64,000 nt of DNA from Chelativorans sp. ZYF759 (lineage in GTDB: Bacteria; Pseudomonadota; Alphaproteobacteria; Rhizobiales; Rhizobiaceae), in the NCBI RefSeq assembly GCF_012911015.1, contig NZ_WVVV01000015.1, positions 1 to 64,000 of the forward strand, in the 5' to 3' direction. Below are positions 32,842 to 45,629 of the stretch, piece after piece. A program made the translations under genes and the position numbers. The first letter of the stretch is position 1, and every line of letters begins with the position of its first letter. Below the pieces are notes generated by a model, which had not been told where the DNA came from, ran no database searches, and saw only the letters and a program-made list of their open reading frames with translations.

Positions 32842-35800
32842 TGAGACTGCTCGCCGCCATCGCCCTCTTCTTCGCCCTCGCCCTGCCGGCACTCGCCCAG
32901 GACGAGACACCCGAGGAGGAGCGTTCCCTGTTTCTCGGCTTCGTGGAGGACCAGCTGTCCGGCCCGAACCGGGACATCCGCATCTCCAACATCCAGGGCG
33001 TCCTGTCCTCCAATGCGACGATCGGCCTGATCACGGTCGCCGACAATGAGGGCGTCTGGCTGAGAATCGTCAACGCCTCCATCGTGTGGAGCCGCAGCGC
33101 GCTTCTCCTGCAGCGCCGGTTGGAAATCGAGACCCTGTCGGCCGAGCTGATCGAGGTGATCCGTCAGCCGGTCGCCGACGAGACGCTCCCCACCCCGGAG
33201 GCCACGGGTTTCGCCGTCCCGGAACTGCCGCTCGCCATCAATCTGGCCAATCTGGAGATCGAACTGGCCCGCTTCGGGCCGACGGTCTTCGGTCTAGAAT
33301 CCGAGCTCGCCATGCAGGGCCGCCTGCGGCTGGAGGGCGGATCGCTCGATACCGCGCTCGAGATCCAGCGCCTTGATGGCCCCGGCGGCCAGCTGTCGCT
33401 GACCGCGCAATATGCCAACGAGACCCAGATCATCGATCTCGACCTGGCCCTGTCAGAGCCGCAGGATGGCGTTGTCGCCAACCTGCTCGACATCCAGGGC
33501 CGCCCGCCCATCGACCTCACCATTGCCGGTGCCGGCCCGATATCGGAACTCGATATCGAACTCACCCTCGATGCCGACGCAGAACGCGTTCTGACGGGCC
33601 TCGCCACGCTGCGCCAGCAGGCCGAGGGCCTGTTCTTCAATACCGAGCTCGGCGGCCCGATCGCCCGCCTCGTCCCGGCGCAGTTCCGCGGCTTCTTCGG
33701 AGAAGACACGGCGCTTCGGGCACGGGGCCTCATCCGCGACGAAGGCGGCCTTTCGCTCGACACGCTTGAGATCGACAGCGCGGCCCTGTCGCTTCAGGCC
33801 CTCGCCGAAACCACCTCCGACTGGTTCCTCAGCCGCCTCGAATTGAATGCCCTCATCGACGACGGCACCGGCGATCCGGTGGTGCTGCCCGTGCCCGGCG
33901 GCGACACCACCGTCGACCTCGCGCGGCTGTCGCTGGCCTATGGCGAGGCCATCGGCGAGGAATGGAGCGGCGCCCTGGTGATCGAGGGGCTGCGCACGCC
34001 GGAATTCCAGGCCGAGGACACGAGGCTGACCCTCAGCGGCCTGGCCCAGAATCTCGACAACCCGTTGGAGCGGCGCGTCACCTACGCGATCCAGGGCGTG
34101 CTCGATGGCATCACACCGGCCAGCCCGGAAGTCGGCGAAGCGCTCGGCGACCGCATCACCCTCGACATCGATGGTGAATGGAACGCCGGCGAGCCGCTGC
34201 TGATCGACGACGCACGACTGTCGGCGCGCGCGCTCGAGATCTATCTGACCGGCGCGTTCGAGGATTTCGAGTTCCTCGGCGAGATCGGCGTTGAGACCGC
34301 CAGTATCGCGCCCTTCTCCGCCCTCGCCGGACGCGATCTCGCCGGCGCGATGAATCTGCGCGCCAACGGCGAGATCTGGCCGCTGAGCGGCCGGTTCGAG
34401 CTTCTTGTCGACGGCACGATCCAGGAGCTGCGCATCGACAACCCGGCCGTAGACAATCTCATGGGCGGCGAAACCCGCATCACCGGCGCCATCGGGCGCA
34501 CCGAGCTGGGACTGTCGACGGATGATTTCCGTGTCGTCAACGAGCAGTTCGACCTCCAGGCCAACGGCATCTTTGCCACGGGTGCTGCCGATTTCAGCTT
34601 CGATTTCGAACTTGCGGATCTTGCCCTCGTTTCCCCGCAGGCCTCGGGACGCCTTGTCGCCACGGGGCGCGCTCAGGGCGAAGAAGGCGTCATCAACCTG
34701 ACGACCTCCGTCGATGTCCCCTCGGGCACGCTCGCCGGCCAGCGTCTGTCGCAGGCTACGTTCGGCTTTGAGGGAGATCTGGAAGACGGCACTCTCGACG
34801 GACGCCTGACAGGGACCGCTTTTCTCGACGGCGTGCGGGCGGAACTGGCCGGCGACGTCCTTCTGGACGACGAACAGCGCCGGCTTTCGGGTTTCCGGCT
34901 GTCGGCCGGCGGCGCCCAGGCCAGCGGCGACATCGTCCAGGACATCGCAAGCGGCCTTCTCGACGGCACGATCAGGATCGCTGCCCCTGACATCTCCACC
35001 GCCGCCGCCCTCTTCCTGGTCGAGGCGGCCGGCACGGTGAACGCCGACATCGTGCTCACCGCGTCCGAAGGCCGGCAGGATCTCGCCATCGACGCCGACT
35101 TGGCCGCTTTCCGGCTCGACGATACCCGCGTCGAGCAGGCGACGCTCGAAGCGACCGTCGCCGACCTCTTCGGCGTGCCCGCCATTGAAGGCACGCTTGC
35201 GGCACGCGTCGCCGATGTCGCCGGCACCACCATCGAGACGCTCGATCTCTCCGCATCGAGTGACGGCGAGACGACCGACTTCACCGCCCAGGCCCAGCTT
35301 GCCGACAACGTAACCGCGAACGCCGCAGGCTCGCTGTCCCCCGAAGCCGGTGGCTATCGCATCGTGCTGGAGAGCGCGCGGCTGGGACGCGGGGCCGTTG
35401 CCGCCGTGCTCACCGAACCGAGTTCGCTCCTCGTCGTCGGCGACGACATCACCCTCGATTCGCTTGTGCTGGACGTGGCCGGCGGTCGGGTCGCTGCCGC
35501 AGGCACGGTCGCCGGGACGATCGACGTCGCGCTCGACATCGACGACCTGCCCCTCGTCATCGCCAACCTCGTGCAGCCGGAACTGGGCCTCGGCGGCACG
35601 GTCAACGGCACCGCCCGCATCACTGGCGCCCGGGACAATCCCGACGTCGCCTTTACGCTCCAGGGTCGGCAGATCGAAGCGGCCGCCCTGCGCGCCACCG
35701 GCATCTCGACACTCACTGTCGATGCCCGCGGCACCACATCGGCCGGGCGACTCAACATCGACGCGACGGTGGCAAGCCCGGAAGGCCTTCGCGCGACCGC

Positions 35801-37448
35801 CAGCGGCGCAATCCCCCTTCCCGACGGTCAGCTCGCGCTCGACATCCAGCTGAACGCCTTCCCGCTGGCCATCGTCAATCGCGCCGCCCCGGGCCAGAAC
35901 CTGGGCGGCCAGTTGACCGGCACAGCCCGCGTCACCGGAGCGCTCGACGCGCCTCGGGTAGCCTTCGACATAGCGGGCGCCAACGTGTCGGCCGCCCCGT
36001 TGCAGGAATTCGGCATCGGCGCGCTCAACATTTCGGCCGCCGGCACATTCGCCGACGACGTCGTGACGCTGACTCGCGCGCAGGCCGACGGTCCGCTTGG
36101 GCTGACCCTGAGTGCCAGCGGCACCTTGCCGGTCACCGGCGCGGGCGCCAATCTCACCTTCCAGGCCACCGCGCCCCTGGCGCTGGCCAACCGTTTCCTG
36201 ATCGATCGCGGAACCCAGCTGGCGGGCACGATCCAGGCCCAGGGCACGCTGACCGGCAGCCTCGACGACCCCAACATCCAGGCCAATCTGACGACGGCCG
36301 GGGCGCAGGTGATCGATCCGCTGGCCAATATCGGGCTGAGCAACATCAACCTCAACGCCTCCATTTCCGGCCAGACCGTTTCCGTGACCAGCCTGTCGGC
36401 GGCCATAGCGGGGGGCGGCACGGCGACCGCCTCGGGCACCATTTCGCTTGATGCCGCGGCAGGTTTTCCCGCCGATCTGAGGCTCGCGCTTGCCCAGGCA
36501 CGCTACGCAGACGGCGACTTCATCGTGGCCACCGCCAGCGGCAACCTGTCGATCACCGGGCCGCTGGCCCGCGACCCGCTGATTGCGGGACAGATATTCG
36601 TCGAGCGTGCGGACCTCTCCGCGCCCGAAAATCTCGGCGGCGGACCTGCCGCCATCGACGTCATCCACCGCGCACCCCCGCCGCCCGTTCGCGCCACGCT
36701 GGAACGCGCCCGCGCCAATGACGGCACGCCCGTGCCGGCCGGCCGGCCAGCCGTCGCGCGTCTCGACATCCAGATCAATGCCCCCAACCGCATCTTCGTG
36801 CGCGGCCGTGGGCTTGATGCCGAACTGGGCGGCAGCGTGCGCATTACCGGCCCCGTCACCAGCGTCCAGCCCGTGGGCAGCTTCGAGCTGATCCGCGGCC
36901 GTCTCGGCATTCTGGGGCAGCGCATCGAATTCGACGAAGGCACGCTGACGCTGGTGGGCGATCTCGATCCCTTCGTGAACCTGATAGCGCGCACGAGCGG
37001 CCAGGAAATCACCGTGATCATCACGGTGACCGGCCGCATTTCCGAACTCGATATCCAGTTCTCCTCGCAGCCCGAACTGCCCGAGGACGAGGTGCTCGCG
37101 CGCCTCATCTTCAACCGCGGCATCGGGGATTTGTCGCCGCTCCAGATCGCGCAGCTTGCGGCGGCGGCGGCCGAACTTGCCGGCGGTAGCGATACGAGCC
37201 TGTTGGGAAGTCTGCGGGAGGCGACCGGCCTGGACGATATCGACATCGTGAGCGATGCCGAAGGTAATGTCGCGGTGCGCGCCGGGCGCTACATCCAGGA
37301 AAATGTCTATCTGGGCGTGGAAGCGGGGGCACAAGGAACCGCGCGCGCGACCATCAATCTGGATATTACAGACGAGGTTCGCGCGCGCGGGTCGCTCGGC
37401 ACAGATGGCGATTCAAGTCTCGGCATCTTCTTCGAGCGTGACTACTGA
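32841..37448 (+). CDS. tamB: TamB, inner-membrane-anchored translocation/assembly protein
   Basis: 1535-aa partner of TamA. An N-terminal hydrophobic anchor (LLAAIALFFALALPALA) is followed by a very long repetitive beta-helical AsmA-like body that can bridge the periplasm and carry lipids or precursors. The C-terminal DUF490/TamB domain has the typical ELDIQFSSQPELPEDEVLARLIF and a terminal phenylalanine-region beta signal near the end (SSLGIFFERDY). Translationally coupled to tamA. Acts in outer-membrane protein insertion and phospholipid transport. Confidence 0.95.
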   Translation: MRLLAAIALFFALALPALAQDETPEEERSLFLGFVEDQLSGPNRDIRISNIQGVLSSNATIGLITVADNEGVWLRIVNASIVWSRSALLLQRRLEIETLSAELIEVIRQPVADETLPTPEATGFAVPELPLAINLANLEIELARFGPTVFGLESELAMQGRLRLEGGSLDTALEIQRLDGPGGQLSLTAQYANETQIIDLDLALSEPQDGVVANLLDIQGRPPIDLTIAGAGPISELDIELTLDADAERVLTGLATLRQQAEGLFFNTELGGPIARLVPAQFRGFFGEDTALRARGLIRDEGGLSLDTLEIDSAALSLQALAETTSDWFLSRLELNALIDDGTGDPVVLPVPGGDTTVDLARLSLAYGEAIGEEWSGALVIEGLRTPEFQAEDTRLTLSGLAQNLDNPLERRVTYAIQGVLDGITPASPEVGEALGDRITLDIDGEWNAGEPLLIDDARLSARALEIYLTGAFEDFEFLGEIGVETASIAPFSALAGRDLAGAMNLRANGEIWPLSGRFELLVDGTIQELRIDNPAVDNLMGGETRITGAIGRTELGLSTDDFRVVNEQFDLQANGIFATGAADFSFDFELADLALVSPQASGRLVATGRAQGEEGVINLTTSVDVPSGTLAGQRLSQATFGFEGDLEDGTLDGRLTGTAFLDGVRAELAGDVLLDDEQRRLSGFRLSAGGAQASGDIVQDIASGLLDGTIRIAAPDISTAAALFLVEAAGTVNADIVLTASEGRQDLAIDADLAAFRLDDTRVEQATLEATVADLFGVPAIEGTLAARVADVAGTTIETLDLSASSDGETTDFTAQAQLADNVTANAAGSLSPEAGGYRIVLESARLGRGAVAAVLTEPSSLLVVGDDITLDSLVLDVAGGRVAAAGTVAGTIDVALDIDDLPLVIANLVQPELGLGGTVNGTARITGARDNPDVAFTLQGRQIEAAALRATGISTLTVDARGTTSAGRLNIDATVASPEGLRATASGAIPLPDGQLALDIQLNAFPLAIVNRAAPGQNLGGQLTGTARVTGALDAPRVAFDIAGANVSAAPLQEFGIGALNISAAGTFADDVVTLTRAQADGPLGLTLSASGTLPVTGAGANLTFQATAPLALANRFLIDRGTQLAGTIQAQGTLTGSLDDPNIQANLTTAGAQVIDPLANIGLSNINLNASISGQTVSVTSLSAAIAGGGTATASGTISLDAAAGFPADLRLALAQARYADGDFIVATASGNLSITGPLARDPLIAGQIFVERADLSAPENLGGGPAAIDVIHRAPPPPVRATLERARANDGTPVPAGRPAVARLDIQINAPNRIFVRGRGLDAELGGSVRITGPVTSVQPVGSFELIRGRLGILGQRIEFDEGTLTLVGDLDPFVNLIARTSGQEITVIITVTGRISELDIQFSSQPELPEDEVLARLIFNRGIGDLSPLQIAQLAAAAAELAGGSDTSLLGSLREATGLDDIDIVSDAEGNVAVRAGRYIQENVYLGVEAGAQGTARATINLDITDEVRARGSLGTDGDSSLGIFFERDY

Positions 37449-37460
37449 TGTCCGAGGCCG

Positions 37461-39765
<2,305 letters not shown>

Positions 39766-39768
39766 CGG

Positions 39769-41883
39769 TCAGGCGGCTTGCTTGGCGTTTTCCGTGTTCC
39801 AGCCGGCATCGGGCGCAAACCGATCGCCATGCTTCTCCGCCAGGCGGGTCAGCGATTTGACGATGTCGGAATGTCCGCGCTCGGCGGCATAACACATGGG
39901 ACCGCCGCGGAAGGGTGCGAAGCCCGTGCCGAAGATCATCGCCGCGTCGAGCGTGTCCTCGTCGCCGACCACGCCTTCACGCAGGCAGCTCATGCAGGTG
40001 TTGATCATCGGCAGCACGAGGCGGTCGATCATCTCGGCATCTGCCGAAGAGGTATGTTTCGCCTTCGTTGGCTTGCCGTCGCTGTCGTAATCGTAGAGCC
40101 CCTTGCCGGTTTTCTTGCCCAGCTCGCCCTTTTCGACCTTTTCCGTCAACCAGGCCGGAATCTCGGGCATCGACCCGTCGAGCTCTTGCTTCAGCATCGT
40201 CGCGACCGAAAGGCAGATGTCGAGGCCCACCCGGTCCGCCAGTTCGATCGGTCCCATCGGCATGCCGAAATCCTCGGCCGCGCGGTCGATCGTTTCCTTC
40301 GACACGCCTTCCTCCAGCAGCATGAAGGCCTCGACGAGATAAGGCGTCAGCGCCCGGTTGACGAGGAAGCCCGGAGCGCTCTTCACGGGTGCGGGCAGGC
40401 GCGAGATGGCGCCGCAGAAGGCATTCGCCTTCTCCAGCATCTCTTTGGAGACCTTGTCGTGCGCCACTACCTCGACCAGTTCCATGCGGTTAACGGGGTT
40501 GAAGAAATGCAGCCCGACCAGCCGCGAGGCGTCGGGCAGCGCCTTGGCCAGCACCTCCAGGCGGATGCTCGACGTGTTGGTGCCGATCAGCGCGTCCTTG
40601 CGGGCACCGGCGGCAATGTCCTTCAGCACCTTGTGCTTGATCTCCGTCTTCTCGGCCACCGCCTCGATCACCACATCGGCTTTGGCCAGGCCGGAGCCGG
40701 AGAAGTCCGGCACCAGCCGGTCGAAGGCGTCGCGCCGGTCCATGCTGGAGTGCAGCGACTTCTCGAACAGAGCCCCTGCCCGGCCGATGGCAGCCGCGAT
40801 CGCTTTTGGATCCAGATCTGTCAGCGTCACCGTCAGCCCTTGTCGCGCGCACCAGGCCGCGATGTCGCCGCCCATGGCGCCCGCGCCGATGACGTGGACA
40901 TGGCCGATATCGGCCTTCACCTTGCCGTTGGCGCGGAGCTTCTCCCGCAGGAAGTAGGCGCGGACGAGGTTCTGCGAGGTACGGCCGGCGAGCAGCCGCG
41001 AGAATGAGGCGATCTCCTCCGACTGCATGGCCTTTGGATCCCCGCCATGATCTTCCCAGAGATCGATCATCCGGAACGGAGCGGGATAATGAACCTCCCT
41101 GGCGCGTTCTGCGGTCTTGGAACGCATGCGCCGCGCTGCCACCGCCCGCGCGGGCTTCAGCGAGAAGGCCGTGCCCTTCCATGAACCGCCCGCCCTGTCG
41201 ATCTTGCCGGCCAGGACGGCGCGCACGGCGTTCTCGACATGCCGCTCCTCGATCACGGCATCGACGAGACCGAGTTTCTTCGCCTTCTTGGCATGAGCCG
41301 TCTTGCCGGTCAGCATCATCGTCATCGCCTCGACCGGATCGATCAGGCTCGTCAGCCGGAATGTCCCGCCGAGCCCCGGATGAAGGCCCAGCATCACCTC
41401 CGGAAAGCCGAGTTTGGCCCCGTCGACGGCCAGCCGGTGATCGCAGGCAAGCGCCAGTTCAAGCCCGCCACCCAGGCAGTGCCCATGGATGATCGCGATG
41501 GTCGGAATGTCCAGGGCGTCGAGCCTGTCGATCACCGCATGCGCTCGTTTCAGCTGGTGGCCCGCCTCGTCGGGTTGGCCGAGATCGCGAAACTCGCGAA
41601 TGTCGGCCCCGGCGGCGAAACCGGCCTTTTTGGCGGAACGGATGACGAGCCCGCGTGGCCCCTTCCCGTCGACGGCCGCCAGCATCTTGTCCAGCTCTTC
41701 GAGCACTTCGCCCGATAGCGTGTTGGCGCTCTCGCCCTGCCGGTCGAGGATCAGCCACGCGACCTTGTCGCCATCGATGGACAGGCGCCAATGCTTGAGC
41801 GCCTTGTCCGCTTTGCCCTGCGGTCCCAGTGCCATTTCGCGGTCGGCAAGAACGTCGCGTACGGGGGTATCCATCTTCTTCAT
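39769..41883 (-). CDS. Fatty-acid oxidation multifunctional protein (enoyl-CoA hydratase / 3-hydroxyacyl-CoA dehydrogenase)
   Basis: A 704-aa FadB/FadJ-type protein. N-terminal crotonase domain (about 30-230) with AGADIREF and HGHCLGGGLELALACDHR; C-terminal 3-hydroxyacyl-CoA dehydrogenase with HVIGAGAMGGDIAAW at about 310 and a helical C-domain. It does the second and third steps of beta-oxidation. Its start is 1 nt after the thiolase stop, so the genes are coupled. Named FadB or FadJ in databases; I cannot separate them by eye. Confidence 0.95.
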   Translation of the reverse strand: MKKMDTPVRDVLADREMALGPQGKADKALKHWRLSIDGDKVAWLILDRQGESANTLSGEVLEELDKMLAAVDGKGPRGLVIRSAKKAGFAAGADIREFRDLGQPDEAGHQLKRAHAVIDRLDALDIPTIAIIHGHCLGGGLELALACDHRLAVDGAKLGFPEVMLGLHPGLGGTFRLTSLIDPVEAMTMMLTGKTAHAKKAKKLGLVDAVIEERHVENAVRAVLAGKIDRAGGSWKGTAFSLKPARAVAARRMRSKTAERAREVHYPAPFRMIDLWEDHGGDPKAMQSEEIASFSRLLAGRTSQNLVRAYFLREKLRANGKVKADIGHVHVIGAGAMGGDIAAWCARQGLTVTLTDLDPKAIAAAIGRAGALFEKSLHSSMDRRDAFDRLVPDFSGSGLAKADVVIEAVAEKTEIKHKVLKDIAAGARKDALIGTNTSSIRLEVLAKALPDASRLVGLHFFNPVNRMELVEVVAHDKVSKEMLEKANAFCGAISRLPAPVKSAPGFLVNRALTPYLVEAFMLLEEGVSKETIDRAAEDFGMPMGPIELADRVGLDICLSVATMLKQELDGSMPEIPAWLTEKVEKGELGKKTGKGLYDYDSDGKPTKAKHTSSADAEMIDRLVLPMINTCMSCLREGVVGDEDTLDAAMIFGTGFAPFRGGPMCYAAERGHSDIVKSLTRLAEKHGDRFAPDAGWNTENAKQAA

Positions 41884-41884
41884 C

Positions 41885-43291
41885 TCAGACTGCCTCGATC
41901 AGCATTGCGCCGCCCAGCCCACCGCCGATGCACTCGGTCGCGATTCCCCGCTTTTCGCCCAGCCGGCGCATCGCATTGACCAGGTGCAGGACGATCCGGT
42001 TCCCGCTCGTGCCGACCGGATGGCCCAGACTGATGGCTCCGCCATCCACGTTGAGCTTCTTTCGATCGATCGCGCCGAACGCCCCGTCGAGTTTCAGCAC
42101 CTCCCGGCTGTAGGTTTCGTCCTCCCAGGCGGCAAGGCATCCCAGGACCTGCGCGGCGAAGGCCTCGTTCAGTTCCCAGAGACCGATGTCGTCGCGGGAG
42201 AGTTCATGCCGCTTCATCAGCGCGGTTGAAGATAGCGTCGGCCCGAGCCCCATGATTGCGGGATCGAGCGCCGACCATTCCGAATCGACCAGCCGCGCCA
42301 ATGGCGTCAGCTTGTGCTTCTTCACCGCCTCTTCCGAGGCCAGGATCACCCAGGACGCGCCGTCGGTGATCTGCGAGGAATTGCCCGGCGTGACCTTGCC
42401 ATAGGGTTTCTCGAAGACCGGATCGAGCTTGGCGAGCTTGTCCATGGAGGAATCCGGCCGCACGCCGTCATCCTTCTCGTGCAGCCCGCCATCCCTGTCG
42501 ACGGCGGCCATCACCTCGTCGGCGAGGAAACCTTCGCTCTGCGCCCGCGCCAGCCGCTGGTGGCTTTCGAGCGCATAGGCATCCGCCTGTTGGCGCGAGA
42601 TCTTGAACAGATGCCCGACCAGTTCGGCCGTCTGGCCCATGTTCATGTCCGTGATCGGATCGGTCAGGCCGCGTTCCAGCCCGATCACCGGCTTGGCGAA
42701 ACGCGCGCGCAGACCGGTCAGCGCGCTGGCGCTGTCGAGGGGGCCCTTGGCCGTCGCGAAGGAAGCAAACCACTCCGTCGCCTCGCGGCTCAGCACCAGC
42801 GGCGCATGCGACAGCGCCTCCGTGCCGCCGGCCAGCACGAGATCGGCCCTGCCGCCCTCGATGGCGCGAAACGCGTCGTCGATGGCCAGCATGCCGGTGC
42901 CGCAATTGATCTGCACCGTCCAGGCGGGCATCGAGGCGCCCATGCCGAGGCGAAGCGCCGCCACGCGAGCCGGATTCATCTCGTCGGCCACGACGTTGAC
43001 GCAGCCGAGCACCACCCGGTCGAAGGCGTCGGGCGCAAAAGGCTGGCGCATCAGAAGCGGCCGTCCGCACTGGACCGCGAGATCGACCGGAGTGAACGGG
43101 CCGGGCTTGCCGCGCGCCCGCAGAAACGGCGTGCGCGCGCCGTCCACGATATAGACGGGACGCCCGCCGCCATTGGAGGCCGCGCGTCGCGACGGCGCCT
43201 TGCGCGCCGCCGTCTTGGCAGGGCCGCGCGCGGCGGTCGTGCGCTTCGAAGTCGCTTTCGCCTTGGGCGTGCTTGTCGCTGCCTTGGCCAT
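41885..43291 (-). CDS. fadI: Acetyl-CoA acyltransferase (thiolase, FadI-type) with histone-like N-terminal tail
   Basis: A 468-aa thiolase. The acylated cysteine is Cys130 in VQINCGTGM; GGAISLGHPVGTSG is the C-terminal histidine block and CIGGGLGGAM carries the second cysteine. Residues 1-43 are an unusual Ala/Lys/Arg/Thr/Pro tail without hydrophobic residues, before the normal start PVYIVDGARTPF. No in-frame Met would remove the tail. It overlaps the fadE stop by one base, and the fadE product also ends in a basic tail. Confidence 0.95.
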   Translation of the reverse strand: MAKAATSTPKAKATSKRTTAARGPAKTAARKAPSRRAASNGGGRPVYIVDGARTPFLRARGKPGPFTPVDLAVQCGRPLLMRQPFAPDAFDRVVLGCVNVVADEMNPARVAALRLGMGASMPAWTVQINCGTGMLAIDDAFRAIEGGRADLVLAGGTEALSHAPLVLSREATEWFASFATAKGPLDSASALTGLRARFAKPVIGLERGLTDPITDMNMGQTAELVGHLFKISRQQADAYALESHQRLARAQSEGFLADEVMAAVDRDGGLHEKDDGVRPDSSMDKLAKLDPVFEKPYGKVTPGNSSQITDGASWVILASEEAVKKHKLTPLARLVDSEWSALDPAIMGLGPTLSSTALMKRHELSRDDIGLWELNEAFAAQVLGCLAAWEDETYSREVLKLDGAFGAIDRKKLNVDGGAISLGHPVGTSGNRIVLHLVNAMRRLGEKRGIATECIGGGLGGAMLIEAV

Positions 43292-45591
43292 TATTCGGCT
43301 GCCTCCCGGGTCTCGCTGCGGCGTGCCGGTGTCTTCTTCTGCTTCTTGGCCGGCGGTTCGCGGTGCTGCTTGGAGATGGGGGACACCTCCTCCATCGGGA
43401 AGGCATCCACGGCCACCACGCGGTCATGCGCCTCGCGCGCTCGTTTCAGGAGCGCGGCATCTTCGGCGGTAATGGCGCCCTTGGCCAAAGCCTCCTCGAC
43501 GTCGCGTATCTTGGCCTCGCGCATCTTCTTCTCCGCGGGCTCGCTGGCGACCGCCAGTTCGAAGGCCTCTTCGAGGTCGCGCATCGGATGGCCCTCGCGA
43601 CCTTCGCCGAGATAGACGTCGACCGTCAGCCGGTCGCGCTGGGCGCCCGGAACCATCAGCATCTCCGCCAGCCGCGAGACCAGTCGGTCGGCCGGCGCGC
43701 GGCGCGCGAATCCGCCCGGAAAGGCCAGAAGCCGCACCACGACCGACGCCCAGCGGGCGGGCAGGTTCTGCAGCACGCCCTCGAAGGCGTCGGCGATGCG
43801 TTCGGAGCCGGTGATCATCAGATAGTCGACGATCGGCCGGTCTTCCTCATGACGGCCCTCGTCCTCGAAACGTTTCAGCGCGGCGGCCAGCAGGTAGATC
43901 TCGGACAGGATGTCGCCCAGGCGTGCGGAGATCATCTCCTTGCGCTTCAAGGCCCCGCCCAGCGTCAGCAGCGAAAGGTCGGCCAGCAGCGCGAAGGCGG
44001 CCGAATAGCGCGACAGCTGGCGCCAGTGCGGCGCCATGGCCGCATCCACCGGCGCCGGGCCGATGAGGCCACCGGACCAGCCGCGCAGGAAAGCCCGGCC
44101 GCTGTTCTTGATCGAATGGCCGACATGCGACCAGAAGCTGCGGTCGAACGCCTCCAGCCCTTCCTGCTTGTCCTCGTCCGACAGCGCCAGAAGTTCGTCC
44201 AGCATATGGGGATGCGAGCGGATCGCGCCCTGGCCGAAGATCATCAGGTTGCGGGTCAGGATGTTGGCGCCCTCGACGGTGATCCCGATCGGAACCGACC
44301 GGTAGGCGGAGGCGAGATAGTTCTTGGGGCCCTCGATGATGCCCTTTCCGCCATGGATATCCATGGCGTGCTCCACTGAACGCCGCATGCGCTCGGTGGC
44401 ATGGTATTTCATGATCGCCGATATAACCGACGGCTTGTGGCCCTCGTCGAGCGCGGCCACCGTGGCCCGCCGCGCCGCGTCGATCAGATAGGCGTTGGCG
44501 CAGATTTCGGCGAGCGGCACCTGTATGCCCTCGAACATCCCGATCGGCACGTTGAACTGTCGGCGCACGCGGGCATAGGCGCCCGTTGCACGCGCGCAGG
44601 CTGCCGCCGACGCCGCCGATTGCGACGGAAGCGAGATGCCGCGGCCGGCGGCCAGCGCCGTCATGAGCATCTTCCAGCCCTGGCCGATGCGCTCCGGCCC
44701 ACCGAGAATCCACTCGAGCGGAATGAAGACGTCCTCGCCGTAGAGCGGTCCGTTCTGGAAATGGGTGAAGAGCGGCACGTGCCGGTCTCCGTGTCGCACG
44801 CCTGGCGTGCTTGTGGGCAGCAGAGCGACCGTTATGCCGCGCTCTTCGCCGCCACCGAGATGATTTTCAGGGTCGCGCAGCTTGAAGGCCAGCCCCATCA
44901 CGGTCGCCACCGGCCCCAGCGTGATGTAGCGTTTCTCGAAATTGAGGCGGATGCCGAGGACCTTCTTGCCCTCGAACTGGCCAAATTCGACGATGCCCTC
45001 GTCCTTCATCGCGGCCGCGTCCGACCCGGCGTCAGGCGAGGTCAGGCCGAAACAGGGGATTTCGCGCCCGTCGGCCAGGCGCGGCAGCCAGTGATCGCGC
45101 TGATCCTGCGTCCCGAACTCGACAAGCAGTTCGCCCGGCCCGAGCGAGTTCGGCACCATCACCGTGACACCCGCCACGACGCTGACGGTCGAAAGCAGCC
45201 GCACCACCTCCGAATGGGCGGTGTTGGAAAAGCCCAGCCCGCCATACTCCTTCGGGATGATCATGCCGAAGAACTTGTTTTTGCGCATGAAATCCCAGGC
45301 TTCCGGCGGCAGGTCCCGGTCTTCCCAGTTCAGCTTCCAGTCGTCGACCATCGCGCAGAGTTCGCGCGTCGGCCCGTCGAGAAACGCTTTCTCGTCGGGT
45401 GAAAGCGCGGCTGGCTTCATCTCGAGAAGCGTCTTCCAGTGGGGATTGCCGGTGAATATCTCGCCGTCCCACCAGACCGTGCCGGCATCGATGGCGGAGC
45501 GCTCTGTCTCCGAGATCGGCGGCATGACGCCCTTGGCCCAGGTGAAGATCGGCTTCGTTATGTTGTCGCGTCGGAAGTCGCGCAGTGCCAT
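43291..45591 (-). CDS. fadE: Acyl-CoA dehydrogenase, FadE type, with DUF1974 C-terminal domain
   Basis: First gene of the beta-oxidation operon, 766 aa. The acyl-CoA dehydrogenase part is at about 60-480 (FGLTSPDAGSDAAAM, GAYARVRRQFNVPIGMFEGIQ, MDIHGGKGIIEGP). It is followed by the alpha-helical DUF1974 seen in gammaproteobacterial FadE. The last 28 residues are Lys/Arg/Pro-rich (PAKKQKKTPARRSE). The FAD enzyme makes the 2,3 double bond. A weak GGAAC-type promoter is present upstream. Confidence 0.95.
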   Translation of the reverse strand: MALRDFRRDNITKPIFTWAKGVMPPISETERSAIDAGTVWWDGEIFTGNPHWKTLLEMKPAALSPDEKAFLDGPTRELCAMVDDWKLNWEDRDLPPEAWDFMRKNKFFGMIIPKEYGGLGFSNTAHSEVVRLLSTVSVVAGVTVMVPNSLGPGELLVEFGTQDQRDHWLPRLADGREIPCFGLTSPDAGSDAAAMKDEGIVEFGQFEGKKVLGIRLNFEKRYITLGPVATVMGLAFKLRDPENHLGGGEERGITVALLPTSTPGVRHGDRHVPLFTHFQNGPLYGEDVFIPLEWILGGPERIGQGWKMLMTALAAGRGISLPSQSAASAAACARATGAYARVRRQFNVPIGMFEGIQVPLAEICANAYLIDAARRATVAALDEGHKPSVISAIMKYHATERMRRSVEHAMDIHGGKGIIEGPKNYLASAYRSVPIGITVEGANILTRNLMIFGQGAIRSHPHMLDELLALSDEDKQEGLEAFDRSFWSHVGHSIKNSGRAFLRGWSGGLIGPAPVDAAMAPHWRQLSRYSAAFALLADLSLLTLGGALKRKEMISARLGDILSEIYLLAAALKRFEDEGRHEEDRPIVDYLMITGSERIADAFEGVLQNLPARWASVVVRLLAFPGGFARRAPADRLVSRLAEMLMVPGAQRDRLTVDVYLGEGREGHPMRDLEEAFELAVASEPAEKKMREAKIRDVEEALAKGAITAEDAALLKRAREAHDRVVAVDAFPMEEVSPISKQHREPPAKKQKKTPARRSETREAAE

Positions 45592-45629
45592 GATTGCCCC
45601 GCTGGCTGGTGTTCACGCGTTCCTTTCAC

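Noticed and set aside
33453-37334. 1293-aa open frame on the minus strand opposite tamB
   Set aside because: Shadow of tamB caused by high GC; the peptide is low-complexity Arg/Gly/Asp without domains.
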